Numbered from the stretch's first letter, positions 23,229 to 34,960 are shown. The stretch is 64,000 nucleotides of DNA from Amyelois transitella (GCF_032362555.1 NC_083528.1:1674001-1738000); one strand, 5' to 3'. Translations and numbers: made by a program. The notes: generated from the letters alone by a model not told the origin.

Positions 23229-26020
23229 ACCTGCTCACTACAAAACCCAAATACCTTAACAATACCGGTAAAATCCAGTACGATTTATTTTAAAAAAATC
23301 ATTATATAAATTATTTTTATTTTTATTGATTGCGATGTATTAAAACAAGTTCCTTATAATTATGGTTATTATAATTACTGTTTGTTATATAGTTGTCTTA
23401 TTCATAAAATATTTTATTTATTCTATTAAAATAATACAATAGAAAATATACAAGTGAACTAGAAAAGTATGAATTCATTTGCACGCTTGTGTTCAAAGAT
23501 TTTTTTCTTTATATTCCTTCGTGATATATATATATATTTTTTATAATCACCCAGATTTATATTCATTCTATGGCCGGTGAAAATTTTGTGACAAGAAGGT
23601 ATTGCACTCTGTGCCCAGAAATAAGTGATTCGACTTTATCATGATTTTTGTGCTGTGAAGTTTAAAACCTTGTACATAATAGCCGTAAGGAAACTTTTTT
23701 TTGCGCACAAAAATATTTTTCCATATCAGGAATATAAATCAAAAAAGTAATTAATTTTTTTAATAACATTTTAAATATTATCTTTGTGATAAAGTTAGAA
23801 TTTTCCAGTTAAATATTGGAATTTAGTTAATTCGATCTTACTTTTAGCACGAACTGATTTGAAAAACTTAGATTCTTTAATATATTTATTTTTAATTCAT
23901 TTATGATTTATTGAAAATTAAGATTATTGATATTTTATCCCTCCACTGTTTCATGATTTTAGTGATGTGCCATTACAAGGAATATCCAAAGCTGAATTCA
24001 CGTATTTGAAAAAATGTGGAGGTATATTAAAATGATATCATATTCAACATTTCATGAATTTAGATAGGTTTTCATATGAAGGCAGTATAAAAAAAAATAC
24101 ATTTAATGTGAATCCAATGCAAAAAAGCCTATAGTAGAATATATTCGTTAAATAAAACCACATATTTGATGTTAAACGCTCAATTACGTTTCATTGTAAA
24201 GCAATATTAATTATACCTTTTGTGCCAACGCAGTAAAATCATTTTGAAGCCACAAATTGCATTTTATATACTTTTAGTCATGCACTGGTTATCTTCATTC
24301 AATAAATGATAAGTAGTTCAATATTATTATACTTTAATTTTTAAGTAACAACGTCTATTTTTATTGTACATCTACAATATTGAAGGAAATAAAAAAGTAC
24401 ACAAATCAAAAGCTGTATGTTGGTCTAATAAATTATTGGCATTTTCGTACACTTAACATAGAAATGGCTTTACAAAATAAATATAAATATTTTCATAATG
24501 GTCCTCATTTAATTCTTTTCTAATCTTAGCTTTTTGTGTGAACACATTTAATTCGATACCTATTTAAATGAACTATATAAAGAACAAACTTAATAGTCAG
24601 TTTTAGGTATTAGATGAAAGTATTATTAGTTAAACTATTTTTAATTTTAGATTTAAGTAGAATTCTTTTTTCGATATATTTATATCGGTTAATGCATTTA
24701 TGATAAACAGTTTATGGCTTCAAAATGATTTTTCTTATACATATTTTAATTGCGAAGTTATACGATTGCTTTTTGTAAGTTTCAGAATTCGGTATTTTAT
24801 ATCTATTTCTATTTACGTGAAAAATATATTAATCATTAGTATGCGTTTGACAAATTTCGTAATAATACTACTTATAAGCTTTAAATGTGTTCAACTTGTA
24901 ATTCTACACATCTTAAAGTTGGGCCGCCAGTAACAAAAAGTGAAATTCTGACTCTTAATTTGACTAAAATGCTGTTAAATTAATTTGAAATATTAGGTTG
25001 CCAGTATAAATATTATAATTAATTTACTAAAATTGGGCGACTATGAAAATGGACTTCTATTTTTGTGTATTAAAATAAATCTTGCATGATTTGTTAATTA
25101 TTTATTATAGATTAAATGGTGCAGGCGCCAATAGTGAAAAGATATAATAAATCATGACATTTTATCATTTAATTTAAGATAAATAAATGTTTGAATATTA
25201 TTTTGTTATACTATTTGTGATTTTTTTAGTATAAAATCATTTATTTCATTCGTGTATGTGGCTTTTAGTGAGAATTATTTTATATTATCCATGTTTTAAG
25301 TACGATATGTTTGAAATATTAATGGATTTGTTTTACGTTAATTAAGCTGATAGCTACCTCTTTTCGTATGCACATTGTAACTTTGGATAACATTGTGATA
25401 TAATCGTGAAAAAAAAACAATTTACACAGAATAAAGATTATATTTTGGACTCCTTCAAGGATTTTGACGAAAGGCGGTATTTGGTAGTTATACTATGATT
25501 AAAATCTTAGAACGTATAATATTTTGCCGATGAAATCACTTCTGTCAGTGTCATTACATACATATGTCAATTTTTTCACATTTAGGAAAAGACACAAATG
25601 GCATATAGATTGAGTGTAAAAATGTTCATGTAAATCTTTTTATCCTACCATCAATATCAAATGACCAACACAATTTTATTTTACGTGAGTAGTTATGCGC
25701 CATTGGAAACACTATCGCGGAATGTTTCCGGAAATATTATTTTTTTAATTTCCAATAGTGTCTCATCACTACTCATGTTTTTTTTAAGTCACTATTCTGA
25801 CACCGGAAACAAATCCAAACAGCTTTTTTGTGATAATTTGTAAATATTTTATTTTAGGTAATGTTCCTAGCTTTTCTTAGACAATTTGCAGATTTAGGAA
25901 ACGGTATTTTTTTGTAGCAATGGTATGCAGTGATGCCGTTATTTAATAGAATTTAGAATCAATATAATAAATATGAGATATAATGCACTGTGTGTTTTAT
26001 TTCATGTAATTTGTTATTTT
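23229..26020. other. AT-rich 3' flank, no gene seen
   Basis: Presumably starts with the trehalase 3' untranslated region. An AATAAA lies at 24,151 and others follow, but I cannot choose the cleavage site. No repeats of the families in this window and no coding signal. Confidence 0.5.
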
Positions 26021-26027
26021 ATTTATT

Positions 26028-26375
26028 TTAACTTTATGCACGTAAAATGTACAACAGGTGGTCTTAATGCCACATGGCATTCTCTGCCAGTCGAACCTTT
26101 GGACCAAACTGGGATAAATGTAAATTTATACATACATACATGAAATTTTACTATATATTTACACATACTTTTAAAATCCATGTTGAATTTATCCCGGTTT
26201 GTCTCCTGAGAGGAATCCAGGGTCCTATAACCGCAGTTCGGGGTGCCTATACGGGTCGAACATACATACATACATATGGTCACGTCAATATCCCTTGCGG
26301 GGTAGACAGAGCCAACAGTCTTGAAAAGACTGAATGGCCACGTTCAGCTATTTGGCTTAATGATAGAATTGAGAA
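26028..26375 (-). repeat. LINE-C end, then truncated SINE-A
   Basis: About 26,030-26,100 is LINE-C in reverse (ttaatgccacatggcattct). From 26,261 a (CATA)n tail and the 3' half of SINE-A follow and stop at gaattgagaac. Confidence 0.7.
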
Positions 26376-26648
26376 CGGATCGAAAGAGGCCTTACATATG
26401 CACTTACTATAATGCGAGTTACTGCCCGCCACTTCGTACGCGTAGGAAAGCCTATTACAGTACTGTCAACAACATAAATATAACCGGTGGAAATTAAACA
26501 AAAATTGTATCAGAAACGAATAACAGTATAGGTATATTAAAACAACCTGCAATGGATTTTCAATTAAGTACCTCCGAGTCTTGACTGTTGACTGTGTCAA
26601 ACCTGTAAGGAACAAAGACGTAGCATGTATGTGTGATTATTTGACTAC

Positions 26649-26690
26649 TATATAAAACTATACATATTAGGTTTGCCGTTGTCACATTAC
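26649..26690 (+). promoter_or_regulatory. Candidate core promoter of the cysteine protease gene
   Basis: TATATAAA at 26,649 is followed about 33 bp later by TCACATT, a plausible initiator, about 100 bp upstream of the chosen ATG. If transcription starts there, ATGs at 26,703 and 26,717 would precede the main start; the first opens a short frame overlapping it. Confidence 0.5.
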
Positions 26691-26785
26691 GTAATCAAAA
26701 CTATGTCATATCAAAAATGCATTGAGTGTGCATTTTACTGTGTAGCAATTTACTGCGAAGTATTAAATCTATTTACACAATCAAA

Positions 26786-29700
26786 ATGGAGATTATAATT
26801 GTGTTGTTACAAATATCATTGATTTCATGTAGTTTTTCAAACGAAATGAACAAAATCAAGTTAATTTTAAACAATTATAAGGAATCTATGCAATGCAACA
26901 GATATAAAAGGTGCTTAGTGCAAAATAAAAAAGTTGACGCGTTTGCGCACAGAGCTGTTAATTTTTTAGACAAAACACAAAAATTTAAGGATGTCATAGA
27001 ATCTATGGATGCGAGTGAGTGTATAAAAAGTGATAATGTTAACTTAAATTATACCAAAAGACACATTCTGGATAGTCTTTTATTGGATACAAACGTTTCT
27101 AATTCACATTGGAAGGAATATAAGGTAAGAACGTACATTTTTAAGGTTATTTTTAGCGTTAATCCAGGTTGCGTCCTCTCTTTGGGGAACCCAAGGTGTG
27201 GCAGTGACTCACCTATCCATACTAATAAAGATAATAGATTTGTCGTTATTTTGTAATAACTACACTTATTAACTATCCCAGAAAGAAACATGACTATACA
27301 TTATGTAAGTATCAACCCATTTATTTTTCAGTCAGTATACAACAAAGAATATCGTTCCCCTCACCACGAGATGTCAGCACTATCAAAATGGCGGGAAAAT
27401 TTGCGGCGCGTGGTCGAACACAACAGGAAATATTTGACAGGAGAAATAAGTTATTCACTGCATTTAAATTATTTTGGCGATTTGGTAAGTAACAAGTTAA
27501 TTATCGTGGTGGAATGCCTTGAGATCCGATGCTGCCATCAAAATGGGCCCGGAGGAGTTAAAGTGATGTCTCAACAACCAATCATGTGACGCTATCAGTC
27601 AACAACAGCGAATAGTCTAAATCGCGCAAGCAAAGATTTCACGGAGTGGAGCATTTGTGTGGGTGTGAAAGTGAAACAGTGCGGAATTATATCGTTAATC
27701 TTCTTATTTTATTTGACTTCTCCAAAACACATCTTTTAAAGTTTTACATCGTACCACAGACTCCCTATTTTATCTCTTAATGTTGCCAGCATAAAAATAA
27801 GTAAGAGTTCAGCTAAAAAAAAAAGATTTACCTTTATAAAAGCAAAAAAACAAAACTACATACATACAGTCACGTGTATATCCCTTGCGGGTTAGTTTTA
27901 CCAAAATAGAATGTGGGTGGATGAATCGAAAGAATGATGCGGGGAAGTATATACAACACTAGCTGTGCCCGCGGCTTTGTCCGCGTGGAAAAGTTATATT
28001 GGGCAATCATTGAAGCCCACATTTTCCATGATTTCTTCGCTCCTAATAGTTGCAGCGTGATGTTATAGAGCCTAAAGCCTTCTTTGATAAATGGTCTATT
28101 CAACACAAAGAGAATTTTTCAATTTGAACCAGTAGTTCCTGAGATAAGCGTGTTCAAACAAACAAACTCTTCAGCTTTACAATATTAGTATAGATTTGTT
28201 GTTGAAATTGAAGATTTAGATGAGAGGAGCAATATTGAAGATGGATGGAAGGAATTTAAAGAAAGAATTGTGAAAGTAGCTGTTGAAGTGTGTGGTGTAA
28301 GTAGAAGAAGGAAAGGGAAAAATCACAAAAATGCGTGGATGAGTAAAGATGTGCAAGAACTTGTGCGATTAAAGAAGAAAGCATGGCTGGATTTGTTAGC
28401 AGCAAAAGCTAACTTAAGAATGCAAGAGGTTATAGATGAGGATGTGAATGAAGCACGTAAGGAATATAAAAAAATGAAAGATTTGGTTGAGAAAGCTGTA
28501 ATTAGAAAGAAAGAAGAGTATAAAGAGGATTTTGATAAAAGGCTATCAGAAGACTTTCAGTCAAATCTGAAAGTATTCTGGAAATCCGCAAGGTCAGCCC
28601 GAGGAAAAACTATAACCAGAGAGCTGACTAGGATCAGATGCCAGGATGGTAGCGTTGTGAAAGGAGAAGAATGTGTGCTAAAGATATGGAAGGACTATTT
28701 TGAGAGTTTATTTGAAAAAAAGGAAGAAAATAAGAAAGAGTTCTGCTATAGCGAAGAAAAAGAGAATGAGATGGAAGGCGAAATTGAAATGTTTGAAATT
28801 GTGGAAGCACTTAAGAGTATGAAAGCGGGTAAGGCTGCCGGGTATGATAGAGTGTCGGTCGAGATGCTTAAAGCAGGAAAAGGCGTCGTAGCTAGACAGT
28901 TGTACTGCCTTTTCAATTTGTGTTGGAGAAGCGGCCGAGTACCAAAAGATTGGTGTAAGGCTGTTATTGTGCCACTTTACAAAGGAAAAGGGTCACAACT
29001 GGACTGCAAAAATTATCGTGGTATAAGCCTGCTTAGCGTCGTCGGCAAATTGTATGCTAAGGTATTGATTAATAGAGTCAGGAATGAAACTGATGACAAA
29101 ATATGGGATGCTCAAGCGGGATTTCGAAAGGGAATGGGATGTACTGATCAGGTCTTTTCTTTGCGGTGCATAGCCGAAAAGTTTTTGGCCAAGAGTCAAA
29201 AAGTCTATTGCACATTCGTGGATTTGGAAAAGGCCTATGACAGAGTTGAGAGGAATGAATTGTGGTCAGCACTTTCTATGCATGGGGTGAGCAGTCTCTT
29301 GATACGAGCACTGAAATCCTTATATGAGGATTCGAGTGCTTGTGTCAGGATAAACGGAGCGCACACTGAGTGGTTTAAGATTGAGAAAGGTGTTAGGCAG
29401 GGATGTGTTGCGTCACCGTGGCTGTTCAACCTATTTATGGATAGTTGTTTGACAGATTTGAAAGAGTCTGAAAGTGGATTAAGGATGAATGAATTACTCG
29501 TCAAATGTCTGCTCTATGCCGACGATCAGGTTATACTGGCGTCATCAGCGGAGGAGTTACAGGAGATGGTAAACTGTATGCATGAAGCTTTAAAAGAGAA
29601 AGGAATGAAAGTGAACGTAAGTAAAACTAAAACACTGGTTTTTGAAATGGAGAAAGAAATGACAGCATGTAATATTTTGATTGGAGGAGAAAAAGTTGAG

Positions 29701-32700
29701 CAAGTGAAAGAGTTTGTATATCTAGGATCAAAGTTTACATCAGATGGCAAGTGTGATAGTGATATTGAAAGGAGAGTGAACGCGGGGAACATGGTGAATG
29801 GAGCTTTGCATGCCTTTATGAGCAGTCAGAAACTATCCAAAAAGGCTCGACTGGCTGTGCACAGGGGCGTGTTGGTCCCGACATTAATGTATGGGAGTGA
29901 AAGTTGGGTATGGCAAAAGAAGCACGAAAGCAGAATAAATGCAGTGGAAATGAGAGCGTTAAGGAGTATGTTGGGTGTGAAATTGAGTGACCGGATAAGG
30001 AACAGCGTGATAAGGGAATGTTGTGATGTGAAAGAAGATGTAGTTACAGGAATAGAAAAGGGTATGTTGAGATGGTTCGGTCATGTGGAGAGGATGAATG
30101 AAAACAGGTTGACTAAGCAGATATACAAGGAGAGTGTGGAGGGAAAGGTCGGGGTGGGAAGACCTAGACGAACATATCTTGATCAAATTAAGGACGTCCT
30201 GGTGAAGGGTCAGGTCAAAAGTGCCCGAAACCGCCGAGCTTGCATGAAGAGAGTTATGAATGTGGATGAAGCAAAGGAAGTATGCAGGGATCGTGGCAAG
30301 TGGAAAGAGGTAGTCTCTGCCTACCCCTCCGGGAAAGAGGCGTGAGTTTATGTATGTATGTATGTATGTATTTGTTGTACCAACAATACGATGCCTTTTT
30401 ATATACCAATAATACATAAGGCCGCCTTTTAACTAACAGCGACCTTTGATTAGGATTTCGACAAAGCCTTAAAATAATATAAATTAGTTATCTTTTTAAA
30501 GGGCGTAGCAGATTATTTCAAGAAAATACTGAAACTCTTCGACACCGTTCCTCTGTTCGACCCCGCTGAAGACCACCACAAAACTGCTTACAGGAACGTG
30601 GCTCATAGGAAAACACCGAAAAAGGTTTGCTAAGTATAATCTCTCAAATTCTCACACCCTCTTTTTATCACAGTTGATATAAAAAAGTTGACGCGTTTGC
30701 GCACAGTACAGTTACTGTAGTGAGTAATAGAATCGTCGTCACGCGACGCTATCAGCCAATAACGGCGAAGAGTCTAAATCGCGCATGCAAAGATTTCACG
30801 AATTGGAGCATAATATACAATCTCCGAATGAACATAATCGGAGCCGCGGTTCCCCAGGCACAACACCTTACCTGGCGGAAGGGCGGAAGATCTTCTCTTT
30901 AGTGGGGGTCGAGCCCGAATCATCGCTCCCGCTACGATCTCTCCTCACAAAATTTGAACTGCATAATGCGATATGGCCGCCTTTGCACTTTCGACGTTAC
31001 AATCACGTCTATATCACTTGCGGGATAGTCAGAGCCAACAGTCTGGAAGACTGATAGGCCACGCTCAGCTATTTGGCTTGATGATAGAATTGAGACTCAA
31101 ATAGTGACAGGTTGCTAGCCCATCGCCCAAAAGAAGACTCCCAAATTTATAAGCCTATCCCTTAGTCACCTTTTACGATATCCATGGGAAAGAGATGGTC
31201 CTATTCTTTTTTCTTTATTGGTGCCGGGAACCACACGGCACAAATTATTCAAATATTTACGGGTTAAAAACCATATTTTTTCGTAACCAGGTAGACTGGC
31301 GAAGTAAAGGCTTCAAACCACGTCTAGAAGAGCAGTTTAAATGCGGAGCGTGCTACGCTTTCGCTGTGGCACATGCTTTACAAGCTCAGCTGTATAAGAG
31401 ACATGGTAATTGGAGTGAACTTAGGTAAGGAATAATGAAGAAACATTTATACAGACAAAAAAAAAGAATGTATTTTTGTAAGTTTCTATATATATTATAT
31501 TGTGCCGTGTGGTTCCCGGCACCAGTGTTAAAAGTATAGGACCACTCCATCTCTCTCTCCCATGGATGTCGTAAAAGGCAACTGAGGGGTAGGCTTATAA
31601 ACATCGTGAGGAAACCTGCACATACAGGCAACTGAATGTGTAGCCATAAACCCATACGGGTTAGGTTCACCTGCAAAGTTTGAAGAGGTCAGACGGAAGT
31701 CGCTTCATGTAAAAACCTGACTCACCCAATGTAGGAGCCTTCTCAAGGGCTTAACCCAGGCTTACCAGAGTGTTGATGCAACCGAGACAATAACCAGGAA
31801 GATGTCCCTTGACGCAAAAGAAGAATCCCAAGGGAAGTTAATTTAATGAAAACTAGCTGTGCCCGCGACTTCGTCCACGTATCATAGTTATTATGGGCAT
31901 CATAGTTATTATCTTATGTCTACCCCGTAAGGGATAAATACGTGATCGTATGTATGTATAGTTATTACGGGTAGCCCTCAAGGATTAATGATTTCTTCGC
32001 TCCTTAGTTGCAACGTGATGTTATATAGCCTAAAGCCTTCCTCGATAAATGGTCTATTCGACGCAAAAAGAATTTTTCAATTCGTACCAGTAGTTCCTGA
32101 GATTAGTGCGTTCAAACAAACAAACTCCTCAGCTTTATAATATTAGTATAGATTATTGTCAGTCCCCAGCAAATAGTGGACTGCAGCCTCATAGATGGCA
32201 ACATGGGCTGCGACGGCGGCTCCCTCCGAGCGGCATTCCGCTACGCCGCCAGAAAAGGACTGCTCATGGAAAACTATTATCCTTATACTGGAAAGGTACA
32301 TACATCTTCTTGTATAGCGCTATAGTAGGCAGAGACTACCACATTCCACTTGCCACGATCTCTGCATGCTTCCTTCGCTTCATCCACATTCATTAGTCTC
32401 TTCATGCAAGCTCGACGGTTTCGGGTACTTTTGACCTGACCCTTTACCAGGACGTCCTTAATTTGATCAAGATACGTTCGTCTAGGTCTTCCCACTCCGA
32501 CCTTTCCCTCCACACTCTCCTTGTATTATCTGTTTAGTCAAACTAGTAACCAAATAACTGTATTTATCCAAACTAGTCCGTTTCGGGTTATCTTGACGCG
32601 ACTTTGTACGTAGCATCTTAGTCATATCAGACGTATGCGATCCCGACTTAGGTATATGTTATGAGATCAGAAATCATTATTTTTTTTTATATTACAGAAA

Positions 32701-34569
32701 GGTCAATGCCGCATCCCTAGTCATATAAGGCGGGTGCGCCCGCGCCGATGGGCGATGATCCCCGCTGGAGACGAGGAGGGCATGGAGCGAGCGCTAGCTA
32801 CTATTGGTCCTTTGGCCGTGGGGATAAACGCCTCACCTTTCACATTTCAGCTGTATAGGTAGGTATTTTAAAGGTTTTTTTTTATACTAAAATTTATCTG
32901 TTAAGAACAAATTTGCAAGATTGAGTATACTATATGTTTGTGTCGAGAGAGTAGCGTTTATGGGCATCTGCTATTTGATAGGTTTTAAAGGTTTGAATTC
33001 CACTGCAGGTGTGTACAGCCAACTGCTTAAAAACATACGTACATACATATAATCAAGTCTGCATCCCCTGCAGGTTAGACAGAGCCAACAGTCTCGAAAA
33101 GACTGATAGGCCACGTTCAGCTGTATGGCTTAATTACGAGTATGTTATACTTGCTTATGTAAGTTCATTCATTTCTGTAATGGCTGTCTCTATTTATTTA
33201 TGTAGGTAGGTATATTGTTTATTAAACGTAGATTTATGACAATTGGCTCTGTCAACCCCGCAAGGGATATAGACGTGATTATATGTATGTTTAAATACAA
33301 CAAAAACTGATAAATAAATAAAAATAGAACACTGTGGCGCAGCGGTAGTACGCTTGTCCGTGACACCGGATGTCCCGGGTTCGAACCCCAGCCAGGGCAT
33401 GATGAGAAAAGAACTTTTCTGATTGGCTTAGGTCTTGGATGTTTATCTATATATGTATTTATTATAAAATATAGTATCGTTGAGTTAGCATCTCGTAACA
33501 CAAGTATCGAACTTACTTCGAGGCTAACTCAATCTGGGTCTAAAGTATATATTATAAAATATAAGCTGTCAAACTCAACGATGCAACCTATCACTATTTA
33601 AATCTCAATTCTATCATTAAGCCAAATAGCTGAACGTGGCCATTCGTCTATTCAAGTTTGTTGGCTCTGTCTACCCCGCAAGGGATATAGACGTGACCAT
33701 ATGTATGTATGAACATCTAAAACCCAGGCCAGTTTGAAAAATAATCGTTTCACATCACGGCCTGGCAAGGATTCGAACCCGGGTCTGTCAGATATACTAC
33801 TTACATTTGCAGTCGTCTCTACCCCTTCACATTTTCCCAGAAGCGGCATTTACGACGACCCCTTCTGCTTTCCGTGGAGACTGAACCACGCCATGTTGCT
33901 GGTGGGCTACACAGAAGACTACTGGATTCTGCTGAACTGGTGGGGGAAGAATTGGGGGGAGGATGGGTACATGAGGTTAGTCAACATACATATGATCACG
34001 TCTTTATCCCTAGCGGGGTAGACAGAGCCACCGGTCTTGAAAATACTGATAGGCTACGCTCAGCTGTTTGGCTTAGTGATAGAATTGAGATTTAAATAGT
34101 GACAGGTTGTTAGCCTATCGCCTAAAAGAGGAATCCCAAGTTTTTAAGCCAATGCCTTAGCCGCCTTTTACGACATCCGTGGGAAAGAGATGGAGTGGTC
34201 CTATTCTATTTTGTAATGGTGCCGGGAACCAAACGGCACACCAGCTTATATTATAACTTATATTATAATTGTAATATTTTTAATTTTCAGGCCACGTTCA
34301 GCTGTTTGACTTAATGATAGAATTGAGATTCAAATAGTGACAGGTTGCTAGCCCGTCGCCTTAAAATTAATCCCGAGTTTGTAAGATTCATTGAGATACA
34401 TACAGTAAGATATATCATTCAGTCTTTCAAGACTCTGTTGGCTCTGTCCGCGCCGCAAGGGATATAGAGGTGACCATATGTATTTATGTATTTTTCATTG
34501 TGTTTCAGAATAAGACGCGGTTATAACAGATGTGGCGTGTCAAACATGGCGGCTTATGTTGAATTATAA
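26786..34569 (+). CDS. Papain-family (C1A) cysteine protease, complete
   Basis: Eight exons: 26786-27124, 27332-27484, 30502-30624, 31291-31424, 32163-32295, 32698-32858, 33841-33975, 34509-34569; phases agree, 412 residues. The start is chosen because it opens a signal peptide (MEIIIVLLQISLISC). An unrecognised ~85-residue segment precedes an I29-type propeptide with KWRENLRRVVEHN and the NYFGD motif. The mature enzyme probably begins near V206 (VDWRSKGF). Catalytic residues are present: Gln220, Cys226 in CGACY, His364 in LNHAMLLVGY, Asn380 in LLNWWG. Departures from cathepsin L norms: Tyr for Trp after the Cys, and Trp for Ser after the Asn. The length exceeds a typical cathepsin L (~340) because of the extension. 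Likely secreted or lysosomal. AATAAA overlaps the stop region. Active protease is likely; the exact subfamily is not assigned. Confidence 0.93.
27578..27665 (+). repeat. Repeat F fragment
   Basis: Shares tgacgctatcag and taaatcgcgcaagcaaagat with copies at 30.74 and 50.46 kb. Function and class unknown. A SINE-A tail scrap lies nearby at 27,856-27,896. Confidence 0.6.
27959..28194 (-). mobile_element. Heli-A, complete
   Basis: CTAG at the left edge is preceded by A and the complement of TC at the right edge is followed by T, so both Helitron ends are exact. It serves as the left neighbour of the LINE-A insertion. Confidence 0.88.
28203..30345 (+). CDS. LINE-A reverse transcriptase ORF, N-terminus missing
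   Basis: An open frame of about 710 codons with no internal stop. RT motifs in order: FVDLEKAYDRVE (motif A), GVRQGCVASPWLFNLFMD (motif B), LLYADDQVIL (motif C, catalytic YADD). A C-terminal region follows with MLRWFGHVERMNENRL and VGVGRPRRTYLDQIKD, typical of RTE-like LINE proteins. No apurinic-type endonuclease domain is encoded, so this copy cannot be autonomous. Intactness of the frame suggests a young insertion. It uses the strand of the host gene and would be removed with the intron. Clade assignment is by motif recall only. Confidence 0.9.
28203..30369 (+). mobile_element. LINE-A, 5'-truncated RTE-like non-LTR retrotransposon
   Basis: 2.2 kb flanked by the duplication atttgttgt at 28,194-28,202 and 30,370-30,378. 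It begins in mid coding sequence, so the endonuclease region expected upstream is absent. It ends with the stop codon only about 5 bp before the (TATG)n tail. Inserted in the sense direction in intron 2 of the protease gene, exactly at the edge of a Helitron. Confidence 0.9.
30679..30706 (+). repeat. 28-bp copy of protease exon 1 in intron 3
   Basis: Identical, base for base, to 26,925-26,952 inside exon 1 of the same gene (core aaaaaagttgacgcgtttgc). It lies 55 bp after the exon 30502-30624 donor, on the same strand. Confidence 0.9.
30735..31241. repeat. Repeat F, then SINE-A in reverse
   Basis: Repeat F here extends further than at 27.6 kb (cggagccgcggttccccagg, ggcggaagatctt) to about 30,990. 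SINE-A in reverse occupies 31,000-31,241, without a (CATA)n tract, and ends 50 bp before a protease exon. Confidence 0.7.
31501..31810. repeat. SINE-A head, then repeat E
   Basis: SINE-A on + runs from GTGCCG to ggcttataaac (31,501-31,602) and is replaced by repeat E words (acctgcaca, ggttaggttcacctgcaaag, gatgcaaccgagac). Confidence 0.7.
31853..32152 (-). mobile_element. Heli-A with nested 46-bp SINE-A tail
   Basis: Both Helitron ends are exact (A before CTAG, T after the complement of TC). At 31,912-31,957 it contains only the last ~40 bp of a SINE-A/LINE-A-type tail, flanked by atagttatta at 31,902-31,911 and 31,958-31,967. The right edge lies 10 bp from a protease exon. Confidence 0.88.
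32296..32545 (-). mobile_element. LINE-A 3' fragment abutting a splice donor
   Basis: Reverse LINE-A end of about 230 bp. Its left edge is directly at the protease donor (exon ...GAAAG then gtacatacat), so the donor's intronic bases resemble the LINE's own (CATA)n tail. Confidence 0.85.
33032..33711. repeat. SINE-A scraps around a full SINE-B
   Basis: SINE-A in reverse at 33,032-33,137 and tail only on + at 33,239-33,292. SINE-B on + at 33,331-33,537 with A box TGGCGCAGCGG and B box GGTTCGAACCC. Then a 5'-truncated SINE-A on + at 33,584-33,711. Confidence 0.8.
33976..34490. repeat. SINE-A copies in the last protease intron
   Basis: A near-complete reverse copy begins 8 bp after the splice donor at 33,976 and ends at about 34,240. 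A middle fragment in reverse (34,289-34,384) and a tail on + (34,412-34,490) follow, the latter ending just before the final acceptor. Confidence 0.8.
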
Positions 34570-34695
34570 AATAAATAAATATTTTTATACGTATTTCGAT
34601 ACATCTCTTTTTTTCTTTGGTCCATGACAAAAACATCTTGTTAATTTTAAATCGTACTAATTACTGACCTGGCGGGCACGGGGATGTACTGAAAT

Positions 34696-34960
34696 TGTTA
34701 CATACATACAAACATATAATCACGTCTATATCCCTTGCGTGGTAGACAGAGCTAACTGTCTTGAAAAGAATGATATGCCAAGTTCAGCTGTTTTTAGCTT
34801 AACGATAGAACTGAGATTCAATGAAGTGACAGGTGGCTAGCCCATCGCCTTAAATAAGAGTCCCAAGTTTATGAGCCTATCCCTTTGTCGCCTTTTACGA
34901 CATCCATGGGAACGAGATGGAGTGCTCTTATTCTTTTTTTTTATTGGTGATATGTATGTA
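34696..34960 (-). mobile_element. SINE-A, head missing
   Basis: Normal from (CATA)n to cttattcttttt, but the GTGCCG head is replaced by a (TATG)n tract, suggesting a second tail has landed there. Confidence 0.8.

Noticed and set aside
26726..26786. Upstream extension of the protease frame by 20 codons
   Set aside because: It has no ATG, and the ATG at 26,786 gives a clean signal peptide.
29000..29800. Open frames antisense to LINE-A
   Set aside because: Shadows of the RT frame with no recognisable motif.
32283..32513. Minus-strand coding sequence KVGVGRPRRTYLDQIKD inside the protease gene
   Set aside because: It is a 5'-truncated LINE-A 3' end, not a host gene.
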